This document shows positions 40,301 to 54,900 of a DNA stretch of 64,000 bases, piece after piece; within the stretch, counting starts at the first letter, position 1; every line of letters starts with the position of its first letter. Position numbers and translations under genes: made by a program. Source of the stretch: Apostichopus japonicus (lineage: Eukaryota; Echinodermata; Holothuroidea; Aspidochirotida; Stichopodidae); the NCBI RefSeq assembly GCF_037975245.1, contig NC_092574.1, forward strand, positions 7,626,213 to 7,690,212. Direction: 5' to 3'. The notes under the pieces are model-generated. The model was not told where the DNA came from, searched no databases, and saw only the letters and a program-made list of their open reading frames with translations.

Positions 40301-42121
40301 AATTTTGGGCTTAAACTCGAATTCACATGTTAGGAAGGTTTAGTGAAACTTTCTGAGCTCTTTGTGATCACATCACAATGTCTCTATATATCTCTTTTAT
40401 TTCTGACTTTACAGATAGTTCAGATTCTACAAAGTACTTGTAAAAAGGAAAACCTGACACTCCCTCCCGAACTGGCCAAGAATATCGCTGTCAAATCTAA
40501 CAGGAATTTAAGGAAAGCACTACTGATGTGTGAGGCTTGCAAGGTGCAACAGTAAGTATTGCTTTAGATTTATTTTAATTTGGGAAAAAGTTTCCCCTCT
40601 TCCCCTTCCTTTCCCCTGTAACTATAGTAACCCAAATGAATATCACTAGAAACCAGTCACTTTGTATTCATAAATCTCTTTTCGCTGCTCATTTTTTCGA
40701 TTCATTCCGTCACTATATAAAAATGACATAACTATACCTGAAGGACCGTTGCAGTAGTTAGTGCACAAGTGTAATGCTGCCACAAATGCATCAAGAATGT
40801 CTGTCTCCATGGCAACAGCAGCAAACTCGGATGCTAGTAGGCTGTGTGGTACATACTGCCAAAACTGAAAGCGCCCAGTGTTCACAAATTTTGACTGAAG
40901 TACCCAAAGTTATGAAACCATAGCTTATAAATCATCACATTTGACCACATTTAGGAAAGAGTAAAAAAAAATTGTAACAATCTTTGTATCCATTTCACAG
41001 AGCCAATATCAAACAAATTATCATGAATATTATTTTTTTTTTTGGTCAGATATCCATTTAGTCATGATCAATCAGTACCTGATGCTGATTGGGAGGTCTT
41101 CCTGAGAGCCACAGCCAATCAAATCGTCCAACAGCAAAGTCCAAAGCAACTTCTGGTCGTTAGGGGAAGGTTGTACGAGTTACTTTCGCATTGCATTCCT
41201 CCCGATATAATTCTAAAGGTAAGTACGCTCGTAATCTTGTAAGCTTCTTATCAGCTGACATACTCGTTTTCATAAGATTATATCTCTAAGATGCAAAATT
41301 TTACTCAACTTTTACACAAATAATCCTAAAAAAAATTGAAAGTTTTAGATCCATTCAGTGCACAAATTCATTTATTAAAACAACAGAAATGATTTCTAGT
41401 GTCTTTCTTCAAGATAAACCAAATCTTGAGTTTGGAGTACGATTTTGAGATGGGATATGATACATAGCAGAATGGAATACATTTGTCATCCTAAAGAGTC
41501 CAAAACTGTCTGCTGATTTTATCCAAGCTTAGATCAGTTTTTTGCACATTGGTACTATTAGTGTGCAATATGGAATACAAACAGTGCATTTATAGCTGAA
41601 CCAGTCAAACGTTTATTTTTAAGCAATGAAAAATTGTGTTTAGTTCTCTAGGTGTATGCGATTATATTACCATGGAAAGTGTCTGGGCGATAACATTTCT
41701 AAAACAAGTCTTAGGAAAATAAATTGATGTTCAATTTTGTGATGTCATCCAGAATAGAGTTTTAACTTGAGCCCCCCACAATCCTTTTTTTATTTTGTTT
41801 TAATATTTTTTTTATGAGCAGTATTGTTAAAGGCGTCGGTAAAACTTGTAAGAAAATGTTTGCGCAAACGCCAAGTTTACTTTCCATTAATTTTAAATGC
41901 TGTGTGGTTTGTTTTCTTTGTTTACAAAGGGTTTACTTGAAGAACTGTTAAAGAGCTGCGACGGGGCACTGAAATCCGAGATGAGTCAGATAGCAGCATT
42001 CTATGAACACCGGATGCAACAGGGGAATAAGGCCATCTACCATCTGGAGGCATTTGTAGCAAAGTTTATGAGCATTTACAAACGATACCTGGAGGAGGGC
42101 TTTGAAGGCATGGATCTTTGA
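37382..42121 (+). CDS. RFC3: Replication factor C subunit 3, complete
   Basis: Small subunit of the RFC clamp loader, which opens and loads PCNA at primer-template junctions in the nucleus. Exons: 37382-37468, 37811-37948, 38619-38686, 39051-39148, 39547-39728, 40415-40551, 41050-41218 and 41930-42121. Phases match and the product is 356 aa, identical in length to human RFC3. The start [20 protein letters not shown] aligns with the human N-terminus. Visible motifs: the P-loop-like [10 protein letters not shown] (residues 41-50), the Walker-B-like LLTEVDRL (about 133-140) and the SRC box at about 177-179. The C-terminal collar helix ends in [14 protein letters not shown] and a final FEGMDL. 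It is divergent from UBE3A and convergent with CLPB. Nothing unusual; introns are ordinary apart from a G-rich stretch near 39340. Confidence 0.97.
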
Positions 42122-42929
42122 TTGCTATTCTTGCGAGAGATATCGGCAAAAGGAACATACACAAAACAAAACGCTATAAAAGGGTTTAACTTTTACATAA
42201 CTGTGTGGTAATTGTTTCTCTGTTAACGAAGATCGTGAACATTGAAAAGTTTTACGGACCGGACTCTTTCTTAACTACTACTGCAAACACTTGCAAGGAA
42301 AAGATCGAGGCAAGAGTTTCTTAATTCTATCTTGTCTGTGTTGATGAGTGGTTATGTACAGGGAATGTCAAGTGTTACAGAGAGAAAGGTCTCAACGTAG
42401 TAAAAGCAAAATTTCCTCGCCCATTTCAATTTTGCGTAGAATGAATGTTCATACCACAGTTTAAGTGGCGCCGTGGCAACCTGGGGGATGCTATGGCAGA
42501 CATGTCAGGGTGTTCCCACGACAAAGGTGGGTGCAGAGGTGCATTATTGATGTAACAGGAAAATGTAACTGGGTAGCTCAAAGAGCTACAAAATGTCAAA
42601 TATATGCCCTGAATATATAACACTATTCATAAAAGTGTCAAAAAAATTTTTTGTGAACTTTGCTCGTGTTATTTACAAATAATTTACATGATAGTACAAA
42701 GGCAAGTAAGTGTAAAGACAACACTCAATGTCTTCTTCTTTTCTTTTCATTTATTCATTGCACTCTTTTCATATACCCTCCCCACCCCCCGCCCCCCACA
42801 ACCTTCATTCCTAAATAATTCTCCGATTAGTTATCAGATCTCTCATTCTGTAAAGTGTTGACAAAAATGTTTGAACAGCTCTTGGATGAAATCTATGCCA
42901 TATTTTCAAGACCCCTCTGTCAGTTCTTG
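42122..42929. other. Convergent 3' region between RFC3 and CLPB
   Basis: Holds the 3' UTRs of both genes. For CLPB (minus) an AATAAA signal lies at 42750-42755, about 175 bases past the stop. I found no canonical AATAAA for RFC3 within the first 300 bases. No other content is recognised. Confidence 0.5.
42750..42755 (-). terminator. CLPB poly(A) signal AATAAA
   Basis: AATAAA on the minus strand, about 175 bases downstream of the CLPB stop codon at 42930-42932. Its position is right for a short 3' UTR; use is not proven. Confidence 0.5.
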
Positions 42930-45900
42930 TCATGAAAATGGTGAGAATCCCATTTTTTCTGGAGCAGGTACTGAAGAAAGGTCAATTGTTTCTTTGGAAC
43001 CTCTGCTAATTATCTGCAGCCTCAGCATGGGTTGTTTAGTCTGTTTGTCGGTCTGTCTGTCTGTTAATGATGATTCTCCCGATGGGTTATCCACTGAAAT
43101 GTGAAGTTTACAGCCGGTGTGGATCAACTGTTTCTCCTGAGCAGCTGCAAGCTGGTTGACAACTCTTCTCTCAACCTTGAGAAGTGAAACAAAAGAAAAG
43201 AGTATTAAAGGGTGTGAAGACTCGCGCAAAAAGAAACGTCTAATGCCGGTAATCTGACCTAGTTTCGAATGAGGTGTTACAGAAGTGTTAGACACCACCA
43301 TCGATCCCAGAAAATACACACACAGCTTGCTACTGTCGGTAATAACACAGTAGTGTACAGTCAGTACATACAGCTACGCTCAATACCCACAGCACAGTGT
43401 ATAAACGATACAGCAATGGACATCTCAGGTCCAGCTAAGGATAACAAGGTATCACGTTTCATTACTGTCTGCATTTTGTAGCGACACGAACAAAACGTCA
43501 CTTGCAAGCAATGGAAAGTTAACTTTTTCAGATGGCAGCACGCGGTTTGGGGCGAGTTCTTCAATGCCTTTAATTTCCACACCGCAAAAGCATGAAACTT
43601 TCCTCTCTTCTGTTTCATAGTCATATGCTTTTCAACTTGAAATCATAAAATCAGTAAATAAAAGTTGAATTATAGATTGAGATAAATAAATCATGGAGAA
43701 ATTTGAGGTTTTACTTTTCATGTTGTTTGCTCTCAGAATGAATTGAGAGAATACATGAATAGACTTCACAAATGTGCAAAACTACCTCTCAATTGCAATT
43801 TTAACTTGACAGTGATAGAAAGTTTGTGATAATTCTTAAAAAAGGAAAGGGGATAAATGAAGGTGAAAGATCATCAATATAAAAAGAGTTCTATGCAAGA
43901 ATGGTATTCATTTTAGAACCAGAAAACCAAATTGAAAAAAAAACACAAAATTGAAAATGTGTATACTTTGCTGAAAATATAACTGGCTTATGTGATAATA
44001 AAGGCAGAGAGGAAATAAATATGAAATGTGATGCCGAAACTAAGAACAAATATTCTTTACCCCCTTCCAAAATCTAATTAATGAATAACAGAGAGAGATC
44101 TTTTTGTCCTATTGAACATTGTTAACACTCTTGCTATGCCTTATCTCCGATTCAGATGTGTGGGAGGATATAAAAGCTTTTAAATATTTCTCTTTTACCT
44201 CATGTTTTATGGATCTAGCTCCGTAGTGGACATCATATCCATCTGCAAGAAGGTCCAAGACCTGACGGTCCCAGCTTAGGTCGATGTCATGTCTCTCTTT
44301 AGCCTGTACAGAGATCGGGGGAAGACAAAAAGGACACCCTAGCGACGGGTAATATTTTGAAAGACTATAAAACAGAGACATCTTCCCCTAATATCACTGC
44401 TGATGAGCTCATGCATCATGGGTTCTATCTACAACAGTCACTGGCAGCAGACTTAATGAGAGGGGGAGAGGATGGAGCCCCAGGAGGTGGGGTGGTGGTG
44501 GCTAAAGTGAACACAGGATATATGAGATTAGGAATAAAGTATTCTTCTTACACACATTAGTTCTTCACATACGATATTTTCACACACATAAAACATAACA
44601 CTTAAATTTAAGAAGTCTTCAAAAAAGAGTATATATTATACCAGTCTAGAGAGTGGTCGGAACATTTTGACACTTTTAAGGGAATCGATTTTACGTGAAA
44701 TCTCTCAATCCAAAACTTTCTTTCTTTCTTTAAATTGTTGGTCAGGGTAGTTTTATGGTTCTAACAGCTCCCCCCCCCCCCTCTGCAATTGAGACACATT
44801 AACAAGGTGTGAATGCAAGCATTCAACTGAACCGTCGTACCTTTTTAGCCCAAAAGTCAAGTTCTTTTGCGACCAGTTTAATCAGCTCTGCTCTTGAAAA
44901 CGGGAGAAAATAGACCATCTCGTTTATGCGACCGAGGAACTCGTCTCTTCCAAAATGGTGTTTCAGGATCGGTTGGACCACTTCCTCTTTGAATTTCCTG
45001 GAAATGGTGACCTGTTCGGCCATTTCCATCTTTCCTGAGGACATAACATTTGCGAGTAAACCCATCAATAATGATTGATAATTTTACTTTTACCAATTGT
45101 AACAAGTTTTGGGGTCAAAAATTCATTCTCATGAGTATGTATACAACTGCCTTAATGTGATATGTTATAATGTCTTCTTTGCCACTTACGACAAATGTCA
45201 TTAATTTATTTAGCGCGGAAATGAAACAAAGTTATGAGGCTGGAAGTAATATAGAACAATCAGGTTTAATTTACGTCCTCTCTAATAGACATATAAATAC
45301 ATATATGTATGCAGATTGTTGTAGTTCAGCCTCAACTGATCAATGACAAGCCACCCACACTCCCCCCTCTCCCTTCCCTACCTGACAATACCAGCAGGCC
45401 TAAGTAATATTCACAGGAAGGATTTTCAAATGGAATTGGAATCACCAATGGTGGAAAGTTTGACAGAATGAAAAACTGGGTTTGATGCCTGACCATCTCA
45501 GTTTCAAGCATTTGTTGGGGTGCCTGAATTCACAGATACTGTGTCAGGGAATTATATTAATTTACTGTTCAAATTTTATGTAGCAGTTTTGAAAGCTCTG
45601 AACTCTCTCTCATAAAATACTATAACAAAACCCGCTATACATATTTACATATAGCATCTTGCCATTTTGTATAGTACTTTGCGATTCCAGATAAATTATT
45701 CCGATTTGGGATAAATTATTCCCTGCTTGTCCTATTGATGTAATGGTAAAAGCAGACACTGTCCTTACTGTTTTGATACAATTTCCTAATGGAAATAACA
45801 ATTGTTATGCTAATGTGTCACCTTCTAACGATGCTTGTCTCTCCTTCATTATCTTGTCGGCTTCTCTCCTCAGCTGCATCCCGTGACCAGCAATCTCATC

Positions 45901-48900
45901 GCTAGCTAGGTTGGACGTCATCACAAAAATTGCATCTTTGCATTCGATGGTCTTTCCCTTTCCATCCGTCAGTCGACCCTAATGAGTAAACAATAGAAAT
46001 ATATATATATACACATGTCTGTTTCCTAAAGACAACATTACACAATCTACAGTAGATAGCTGGTTCCACACATCATCATAATGTACCAGCTAGGTTCAAA
46101 ATTCGTACAAGAAAACAACACTGTTTTTATGAAAGTGGTCTGCATAACACAAAACTAACATACATACAATTCCTCACCCTTCAACAAAACTAGGAGATGA
46201 CAGAAGTATTACGCGAACCAAGATTGCCCTTCATAGACTGAAACGCTTTTACATTAATTAATTGAGATGTTAATTGTCTAATAATCAATGGTGTTAATTG
46301 ATTCTACTGATAAAATGTTTGTCCCCCTAATGTGAAATATTTTTGTATCAGCAATTCAGCATCAACAAAATTCTAATAGTGAAGGCAGAAATGTTCTTCT
46401 TCATTGATATTTCTATCATAACTTTGACATATATACTCAAGCTGAATGAATTAATTTGCCCTAGAATCAAGAATTAAATGATCTTAAAATATTGTTACAA
46501 ATCAACACAAACTACAGCCTTATAAGCAACATCTTTTAAAGATTTGTTGGACATAGAATACGATCAGCTGAATTTTTGGGGGTAAAAATAACTAAATTTA
46601 CCTCATCGAACAGTTGTAACATGATCGTTAGTACGTCCGGATGTGCCTTGTCCACCTCATCGAATAACACGACTGCATTCGGACATTTCTTCAACTGTTT
46701 GGTCAACTGACCTCCCTCGTCGTGACCGATGTAACCGGGGGGTGAGCCGATGAATTTTGAGACCTCATGTTTCTGTTGGTATTCTGACATGTCCATTCGG
46801 ATAAATCCCTTCTTGACGTCCTTGTGTATGTACTTAGCGATCTGTTTGGCCAACTCCGTCTTTCCTAGATTGCACCAAAGAAAGAAGATGTGAAGCTCTC
46901 CGTGGTTCATGCCTCCAGAGGGCTGAAGCTTTTTCAAAACAACCCGACCTCATTTGCATACCAAACTCTCATTTGCATATCAAACTACCATTTGAATAGG
47001 TAAGAAGTAATTCTGATAATCGGCCGGTTGGGAACAAATTTCCCACTGTTAATACCACTCCGTACTCTTACTCTGGCACCATGCTTGAAGCACTCTTACT
47101 GACAGTATGAACAGTTTCTGAACCTATATCGTACAGAAACATGATATTCATACTGTCAGTGCAAGTGTTTTGAAGCATGACATGAAAGTACAGTTTGAAA
47201 AGAACACTGTCCCAACTGGGTGATACTCACAGAGTAATTAGGATAATAAACAGTTTATTGCACCATTTTGGGAGAGAAGACTGAGGTAGAACTATCGATG
47301 AGTTGAGAATAGGAAGCTTTAGCAGGGAGCACAGCACAGTGTAAGAGAAACTCAAGCTGCTACTTTAAATGCCTACCGGTCAAGCTATACCATGCCTTCA
47401 TCTCATTTATCCCTTTTCACTGTATGTAAAATTAATCAAATGAGTTACTGCACCACTGAATAAAAAAGTGGAGATATCAAACTGATCTTAAAGATCACAT
47501 TCACATCTCACCAATTCCAGAGGAACCAAGAAAGAGGAAGACGAGAGGATGGTTGTCATCCATCCAGCCGTTCTCTTTACGTCTGATTGCTGGGGAAACG
47601 GGGAAACGAAAACAGTGATGAATGGATGGATGAACGATGATATAGCAAATATATGAAATAAACAGAAGTAATGACAAACATTGTATGAGCATTCTGCTCA
47701 AACTGAGGCTTCCATTACTTGTATGAACAGAAGTGTAAATTCTGTATTAAGCCTCAATGGAGCGATTTGAGGTTTCAAAAAATAAACTGTTCTGGGTAAA
47801 ATAAATTTCCTCCATGATGTCTATGGTATGTTCAGCCAGACACCACAGAAAAAAGGAGTTGCATTGGTCTTAAATGGCTTCTTGAAATGTGCATAGTACT
47901 GTTCAATTCTGAGGGAAGGAGGGAGGGGGAAGGAGGGAAGGGGCAAAGGAAGGAGATCTGAGGGAGGAGTACAAAATAACCCTAATAGCACAAATGAGGG
48001 ATTGGGGATCTGAGGTTTGAAAAACAATTAAAAGTGGTGCGGAGATGTTTTCTTTAAGAAATTACATTTAAGCATAAAATGGAACACCATCTTTAAAGTT
48101 TCACAAAATTTGACATATAGTAATTGCCAAGATGTTTTTGCTATGATTAAGTCGACCTTAGTTTGCGAAATTATAATTGTCTTTGCAATAATTGAAATTA
48201 ATATGCATGCCGGGAGTCAGTACAGAACAGAATATATGATGAACAAACAAATGCTGTATGTTTTCATTAACATCTACCCATTTAACAAAAACGAGCAAAC
48301 CACCATGAATTTATTAAAAGCGGAATAAATGTTATTAGAAATTGGAGTAAGGCTATGAATATTCATTTACTTGCAGCTACTGTTGCTATGGCACCTTCCT
48401 GACCAATGATATGCTCCTTTAGTCTTTGTTCCAGTGGGTACCGCCTCCTCTCCTCCATTTCTCTTTGTTTCTCTAGTTCTTCAAACTGAGATGCAGAAAG
48501 GGGGAGAAAAAAACAGGAGAAAAAAATTAAGCAAATGACTGTTTCAGTCATTTTATCATGCTTAAGATTTTCTTCATGTGCCAGAATACTGCAATTTTAA
48601 GCAAGGGATGTGCTCCCCCACTGTATTAATATTCCTAACACATACACCCTTTTAGTGATATTTAGTTTCATCAATAGCAACTCAGATATTTAGTAAGAAG
48701 TAATGAATCACTAAAACAAAACTACTTAGCAGCAAGACATTTTTATCATCTTACTTTATTATTATTATACGATATTTATCTTACACAAAATCACTTTGAT
48801 ACTGCATCTTGTAAACTTCCATTCCCCCCACCCCTTTCCCCTCCCCCTACCAGATGCTGAGGTGGGAAATAAAAATGCAAAGGGTTATTATATACACCTC

Positions 48901-51900
48901 TTTCTTGGTTGGGGGTGAGGAAGATTTGGGGGTGGAAGAGGATTAAAAATCTGTGGTAGACATGTGTTACTCCAGTCTCCCTCTCTCCTCCCTCCCCACA
49001 GTAACACAAAAAAGGGGTGCATTCAAGATAAAACAACAAAAACAGGAATAGATATACACCTTCGGCCTGGCGATAAGCTGTCCACAATTTACATCTGACC
49101 CTACTGATCCAATCTCTCAAAAGTTTTGCAGTATGATGTTGTTGAATATATCAAGTAAACTTCAAATCAAATCAGTACCATGACACATTAATTTTAATAT
49201 CAGTAAGTTCTCATGTTTCATTTGACTTGGTACTATCATATTTTCCAACCTTCGAGTCAGCTGGGTACTGCCAGTCCTGATCAACATTAATACCAACCTT
49301 TGTAACATAACCCTCCAACAGCTTTTTCATTTCTTGGCTTCTCGAATACTGGACGGGCGTGTAACCGTTTACGTTTTCTTGTAGAGGGTTGGCACCTTTA
49401 AACCAGAAAAATGAAAAGTTACACTGACGTTAAGTCGAGCCAGTTTTTACACTTCCTGAACTCACGACGATGAAATTAAGGCTGGGGATTGAATCTGGAT
49501 CGAGCGACATTATGAACTAGACTTAATACACTCTTTAATACATACAAAAGTGGACTTCTGTAATTAACCCACAACATGAAGAAGAAGATTTGCTTAAAGA
49601 TGAATGATAGTGATTTTTCACCATCGACGAAAAAATACGATTTTATTCAAGAGTATTCTAGTTGGTTTCCATTTTACACATGTGAAAATTCAAGTCAATC
49701 CGATGTTGGGAAAGGCTTAAAAAAAATTCCTAAACTCGTTGATTTTTTAAACAAAAATTGGGCTTTTCGCGAAAAGCGATATGATGATCACGTGATCTAC
49801 AGTGACATGTGACGTCATTATGATGACAACAACGTGAGCTCGGCGCAGTGTACTTCAGCAGTGTGCACTTAGTGTGTAAGCTTAGTTGCAACCTACTCTA
49901 TATTGGACTCGACAAACAACGTAAACCACTAGCAAAATCCAAGAAATTGCGTTGTAGGGGGATGCAACAGAACGAATGTGGACTCTACAATAAGTTTTTT
50001 TCAATTTTCCAAGCGGAAAAAGTAGTGAGAGATATCGGAAACTCTGGATACGATTTGTGAGGAGAACCAGGAAAGACTTCATCGCACCAGGAGTTTCTCA
50101 TGGCAAGAATGTGAAAGTTTGTTCTGCCCACTTCACAGAAGATGATTCTCGGGCCCAGTTGAAATTTGCGTGTGGCAAGGTCACTAAAGTAATAAAAGTT
50201 TGAAAGATTGATGCTTTTATGCCGCATTATTTATATATATCCCGATAAATGCAACAGTAAGTGTTGGAACTGGAAGACATGTCAGACGTGAACAACCTAA
50301 TGACTATGTGAGGAGAGAATCCACGTGCAAATTTCAATTGCGGCATGGACGTCGCTTAGGCAGAGTTTTTTGGGGCAGAGATGTGTTCATACCCTCCAAA
50401 CCACTTTAAATGTAATACGAATAGGAAATGTGTGTATGCTCGAGCGAAACAAAACATCGTGTAAGTATTACTTACGGTAGCGCACACTGTCACTTATGTT
50501 TGCACAGTGTGAAAGTACCGTTTGCGGACCTACGTGAAGTTGGGCTAGAATACGATTCCTCCTGAAGCCCAAACCACGAGGCATGCATGTGAATAAACGC
50601 AATAGGCATTGCATGTAGTGAGAAAATTGTTCGAGCTTGACTAACAACTCGATTGAGTTCAAATGCGGTTGTATTTCAAGCTCAATGAAACCTTTCTGTT
50701 GGATTTCATGACGCACAGAACAAGGAACGTTTATGTTTTACAGTAGGCCTAGTGCATACAAGCGAATCTACTTTGTTTAGAACTTTGGATTTTCTTTTGG
50801 ATGTTATACTAATCTACGTTTGAGACTATCATCACTATTGTTATTGTGCCAGTTTGACTGGTAAGTGAGCACATTCATACATCACTCTGTATAAAACCCG
50901 CCAAAAACGTGATCTTGAGATTTACGTTACTTTTGGTCAGCTTGCGAGTTACCTCTTCAGATATTGGAAAATCGTTGCGAAATCGCCGCAAATTTCGTAA
51001 AAAAAACAAACTTGTAAACACGTGGTGAAGAAATCAAGAAACACTATGATATTCATTATCTATTTATGTCTTGAACATTACGCCGGAAAATAACAGTTAT
51101 GCTGACACGAAATGCACGCACAGCTCAGTACTGAACAGTTCACAACAGAAAAGATCATCACAGTGACGTCATTCACTGACCTGAGGGCTGTTCAAGGTCG
51201 TTGCAGTGTTTGCAAATTCCTAAATTACGGAGGCGAAAAAACGATGTTTTAATTCCCTTTTTTATAACTTTCCGGTGTGCTATTTGGAAAATTAAAAAAA
51301 TATGTTGCTTGGTAACTTATAAACTACATTATATATGAAAATGAGAGATTTTTTTTCTGTCACTATCGTTCTACTTTAAAACGTCAAATTGATTTCATCA
51401 AGATGAAAAAAGTGACAAAGACTGGAAATATTGGAGTAGAAGAAAATGACTAGTCCTAACCTCTGCAACTTCCATTACAACCAACAGCTGTCAGTGACAA
51501 TTCCAGAAACTTACTAAAAACTCGGGGCATATTTTATCCGGTATCGCATCGCAAACTGCTATGCAAACGGGGTATACTTGCTATACAAATGCAAATTGGA
51601 TGTATACATAGCAGCAGTTCGTAGTTGTACACAGAAACTATACTACTTGTGATGCAGTCAGAGATTACCGAATGCTACGCCAGACTTTGAAACGTTGAAA
51701 TTATTCTCCGCAACTCACCACTTTCTAAGAGGAGTTTGACCATGGCAAAATCTTCAACCAGTACTGCGTAGTGAAGAGCTGTGCAACCCTGGAAATTAGC
51801 TCGGTTGTTCATGTAGTCTGAGAACATATCCTCTCTGGTTATCAATACTGTATCGATGCAGAATGGAAGTAATTACATTGCGACCAAAACTTGTGAAAGT

Positions 51901-54900
51901 AAAAGATTATCACCCCCTCCCAATTTACATATCAAGGAATAATCCTCAACCTTAAAGTCATTTGTAAAAGTATAAAACAGAGTGCCGCTCCTCTCCCCTT
52001 CCCTTATCTATCTTCCAAGTTCAATAATGACCCTTGGGGTTATAAACAGATTACAATATATATAAACCACTTTAACATTTTGACTAATTATATGAATCAA
52101 TCTTTACTTCTCTTTTCTAGGTTGAGAATGGATTTCAACAATTGCAGAGCTCCCTGTAAAAGTCAATTATATATTATACTTCTTATAATATCTTTCTAAT
52201 TTGATTGGACAATTCCTTTAATCTTATGCAAAGCAGAGAATAAAATATGAAGGGTGGAATTATGCAAGGCAAAGGATATTAAGCATTGACTTTTTTTTTG
52301 TATTTGTGATGGACAGTTTCTCTGTTTGGTGACCAGAAACAAGTTCAAACAATATGCAAATGATTCTATAGTTTCGACTAACAAAAGTTCGATAAAAAAA
52401 ATATCAGATGACTGGAGAGCTCTTTGAGGTCCCAAGTCATTCTTCGACACGAGTTTGACACAAAATTATTTTGCATAGTTCTAGGTAGCTGTTAGTTGTA
52501 ACATTAAAATGATACCAAAAAAAAAAGTTTAAAAATTTAGTTTGACAGATATACAAACCCTTCCCGTATATCTGTTTCAATTTAAATACAGGTATCTACA
52601 ACTGCATTATCGAAAATTGAATTCTAGTGCAAAAATATTGTATTACATTTACCAGTGTCGTTGAATTGATAGAATTTGTCCCCCAAATACTTTTCAGGAC
52701 TTTTTATGTTTGCCAAATAATGCAATTTTGTACTATTAAAGGTGGGTACATAGGGTCATTTCAAAAGAGGTATAATGTTTTTAATTAGCTGCACCCAACA
52801 GGTTTAAGAGAGGAATTTTGCTATATTTGGAAGAGGTTAAATGAATATTTGAAAGCACGTACCATGCAGAGAATTCATTTTCTTTTCTTGCGATGTCTGC
52901 CAAACATTCATAAAGTCATCACCAAGGTTAATATCTGCCCCAGATTCTAAAAGGAGCCTCACCAATCTATAAATAAGAACACAATTTATTAATAAAAATT
53001 CAGATTCTGCATTATAGGAAGCAAAAATCTGTTTGTTTTTTAAGTCTGTCACAAGTTTTAAAATATCAAAGAGCAAAGGATGCTTTAATAACATTTCATA
53101 AAATTAAATATATCATGTTTTCTTTTCATTAGTAAACAAAAAAGGAACCGTTTCAAATCAATAAGAAAAAAACAAATTATGAAATTAGAAAAGAAAAACT
53201 GGAATGCCTTTATCATTTTAATAGTTTTGATCAAGAGCAATTATGACATCAGTTACAAACTATGAAAATCTGGAGAAAGATAAGAAGAATGAAGCTAAGA
53301 AAATTGCTTCCATTTGCACCAATTGTAGTGAGAAATATTTGAGATCTTGAGGACTACAAGGGATGCATTTTCTGCAGAATTAAATCACAAACAGTTTTGT
53401 CACTCAACTCATCAGGAATCCATTCCTAAAAGCAACCTTCATGTTTTATCCTCAGAACAGAGGAAAATAATTGATAATGAAATGTTTCATCACAATTATT
53501 ATACTGGCATACACAGTCTACAATAAAGATCCATCAAGTATTTCCCAACTGACCAACTGTACTGTTATGCATAGGCCTACATGTAGGAAGCAGAACTTTG
53601 CCAAATAATTAGTTAATCCAGAGTTACTGTACCTCTCATGACCATTTATGGCAGCTACCTGCAATGCTGTCCATCCCAGGGGATGTCTTTCGTTGACATC
53701 CAAACCTGCCTTAATAAGTCTGGGAAATAAAGCAAAGAAGGATTTATAATGTCGTCAACATTGCAGTATACACTAAAGCAACTCAGTGAAGAATTAAACA
53801 ATTAATATGCCTCTACCCCCCTCCCTCCCACTCCTTAACACTCACCTTCCCCCTTTCCAAAATGGGAATTTGAAATATAAATGTTGTGGAGTCGATGGAA
53901 AAATCAATTTGGTCAAACTGTATGTAGAATTTTTCAAACAGAAAATAACGTAAGGGTTTGGAACAGCCACATATATGTAGTAAGTGGATGTATAATTCTT
54001 TTTGACAAGTGGGCTATTGTAAATAATGCAAATACAATTTAATTAAGTTTATATTATACTGCCACCCATATTGCATAGTTTTTGGCTGTTGTACTATAAT
54101 GCAGGGCACTCTGGCCAATATACAAAGGGCGGGGGAGTGGGGGAGTTGCAAATACCCTCACAAACTTCCAAAGGGCCATTTTTTTCTAGGTACAGTAGTG
54201 AGTGGTCTTTCCTTTATTTAGCTGCACAACATTTCACTAAAAAAAATATGGTTGCTAACTGTACATAGTAACTTTAAGCATCCTCAATGAATGGACCTCT
54301 ATCCCAGGGGGGGGGGGTGTGTTCAGAAAGAACAAGATCCACATCTTCATTAATGCACCAAACCTGCAACTGCTGCATTCGGGGATAGTATTTTAAATGC
54401 ATACATATAACTAACCTGTCAAATGATCCTCAAAGAGAATAGTTTTCTCATGAACCATTCATTTTAATACCTTACTGATAGTAAATTAGCATATTAGTAT
54501 CATTATCTAGATATGACTAATGATGAGATAATGAATACCTATAATCTTATCGGAACTTTGTCATCATATCACATTATGTCAGAAATTTTGCTGTAATGAT
54601 CTGTTCGAATACAGTTTAAAAAATAATTCTGCTGAACCCCAATTATTGGAGTTATACCAATTATTTTTTACAGTGTACCTTATTATTACCTCGTTAATAT
54701 CTTGTATGAAGAAGATACAACACTTACCTTTTGATTTCCTCAACATCACCATTTCTAGCAGCTTGGAACCATCTCTCTCTATCTGAAATTGAGAAAAGTA
54801 AAAAAGAGTTTCTGTTAAAATCAGGGACTAATTTAGCCAGAATTGTATAACAAAATGCTACAACACGTGATCAATTTGCATTGTTAATTCAAAGATGAAT

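Noticed and set aside
40795-40815. X-box-like CTCCATGGCAAC in an RFC3 intron as a ciliary enhancer
   Set aside because: CCATGGCAAC words occur several times in the window, including inside coding exons, so a single match is not evidence.
49576-49812. 78-aa plus-strand ORF just upstream of the THAP fragment
   Set aside because: Not in a frame that joins the THAP domain; no recognisable motif. It might belong to the same dead element, but I cannot show it.
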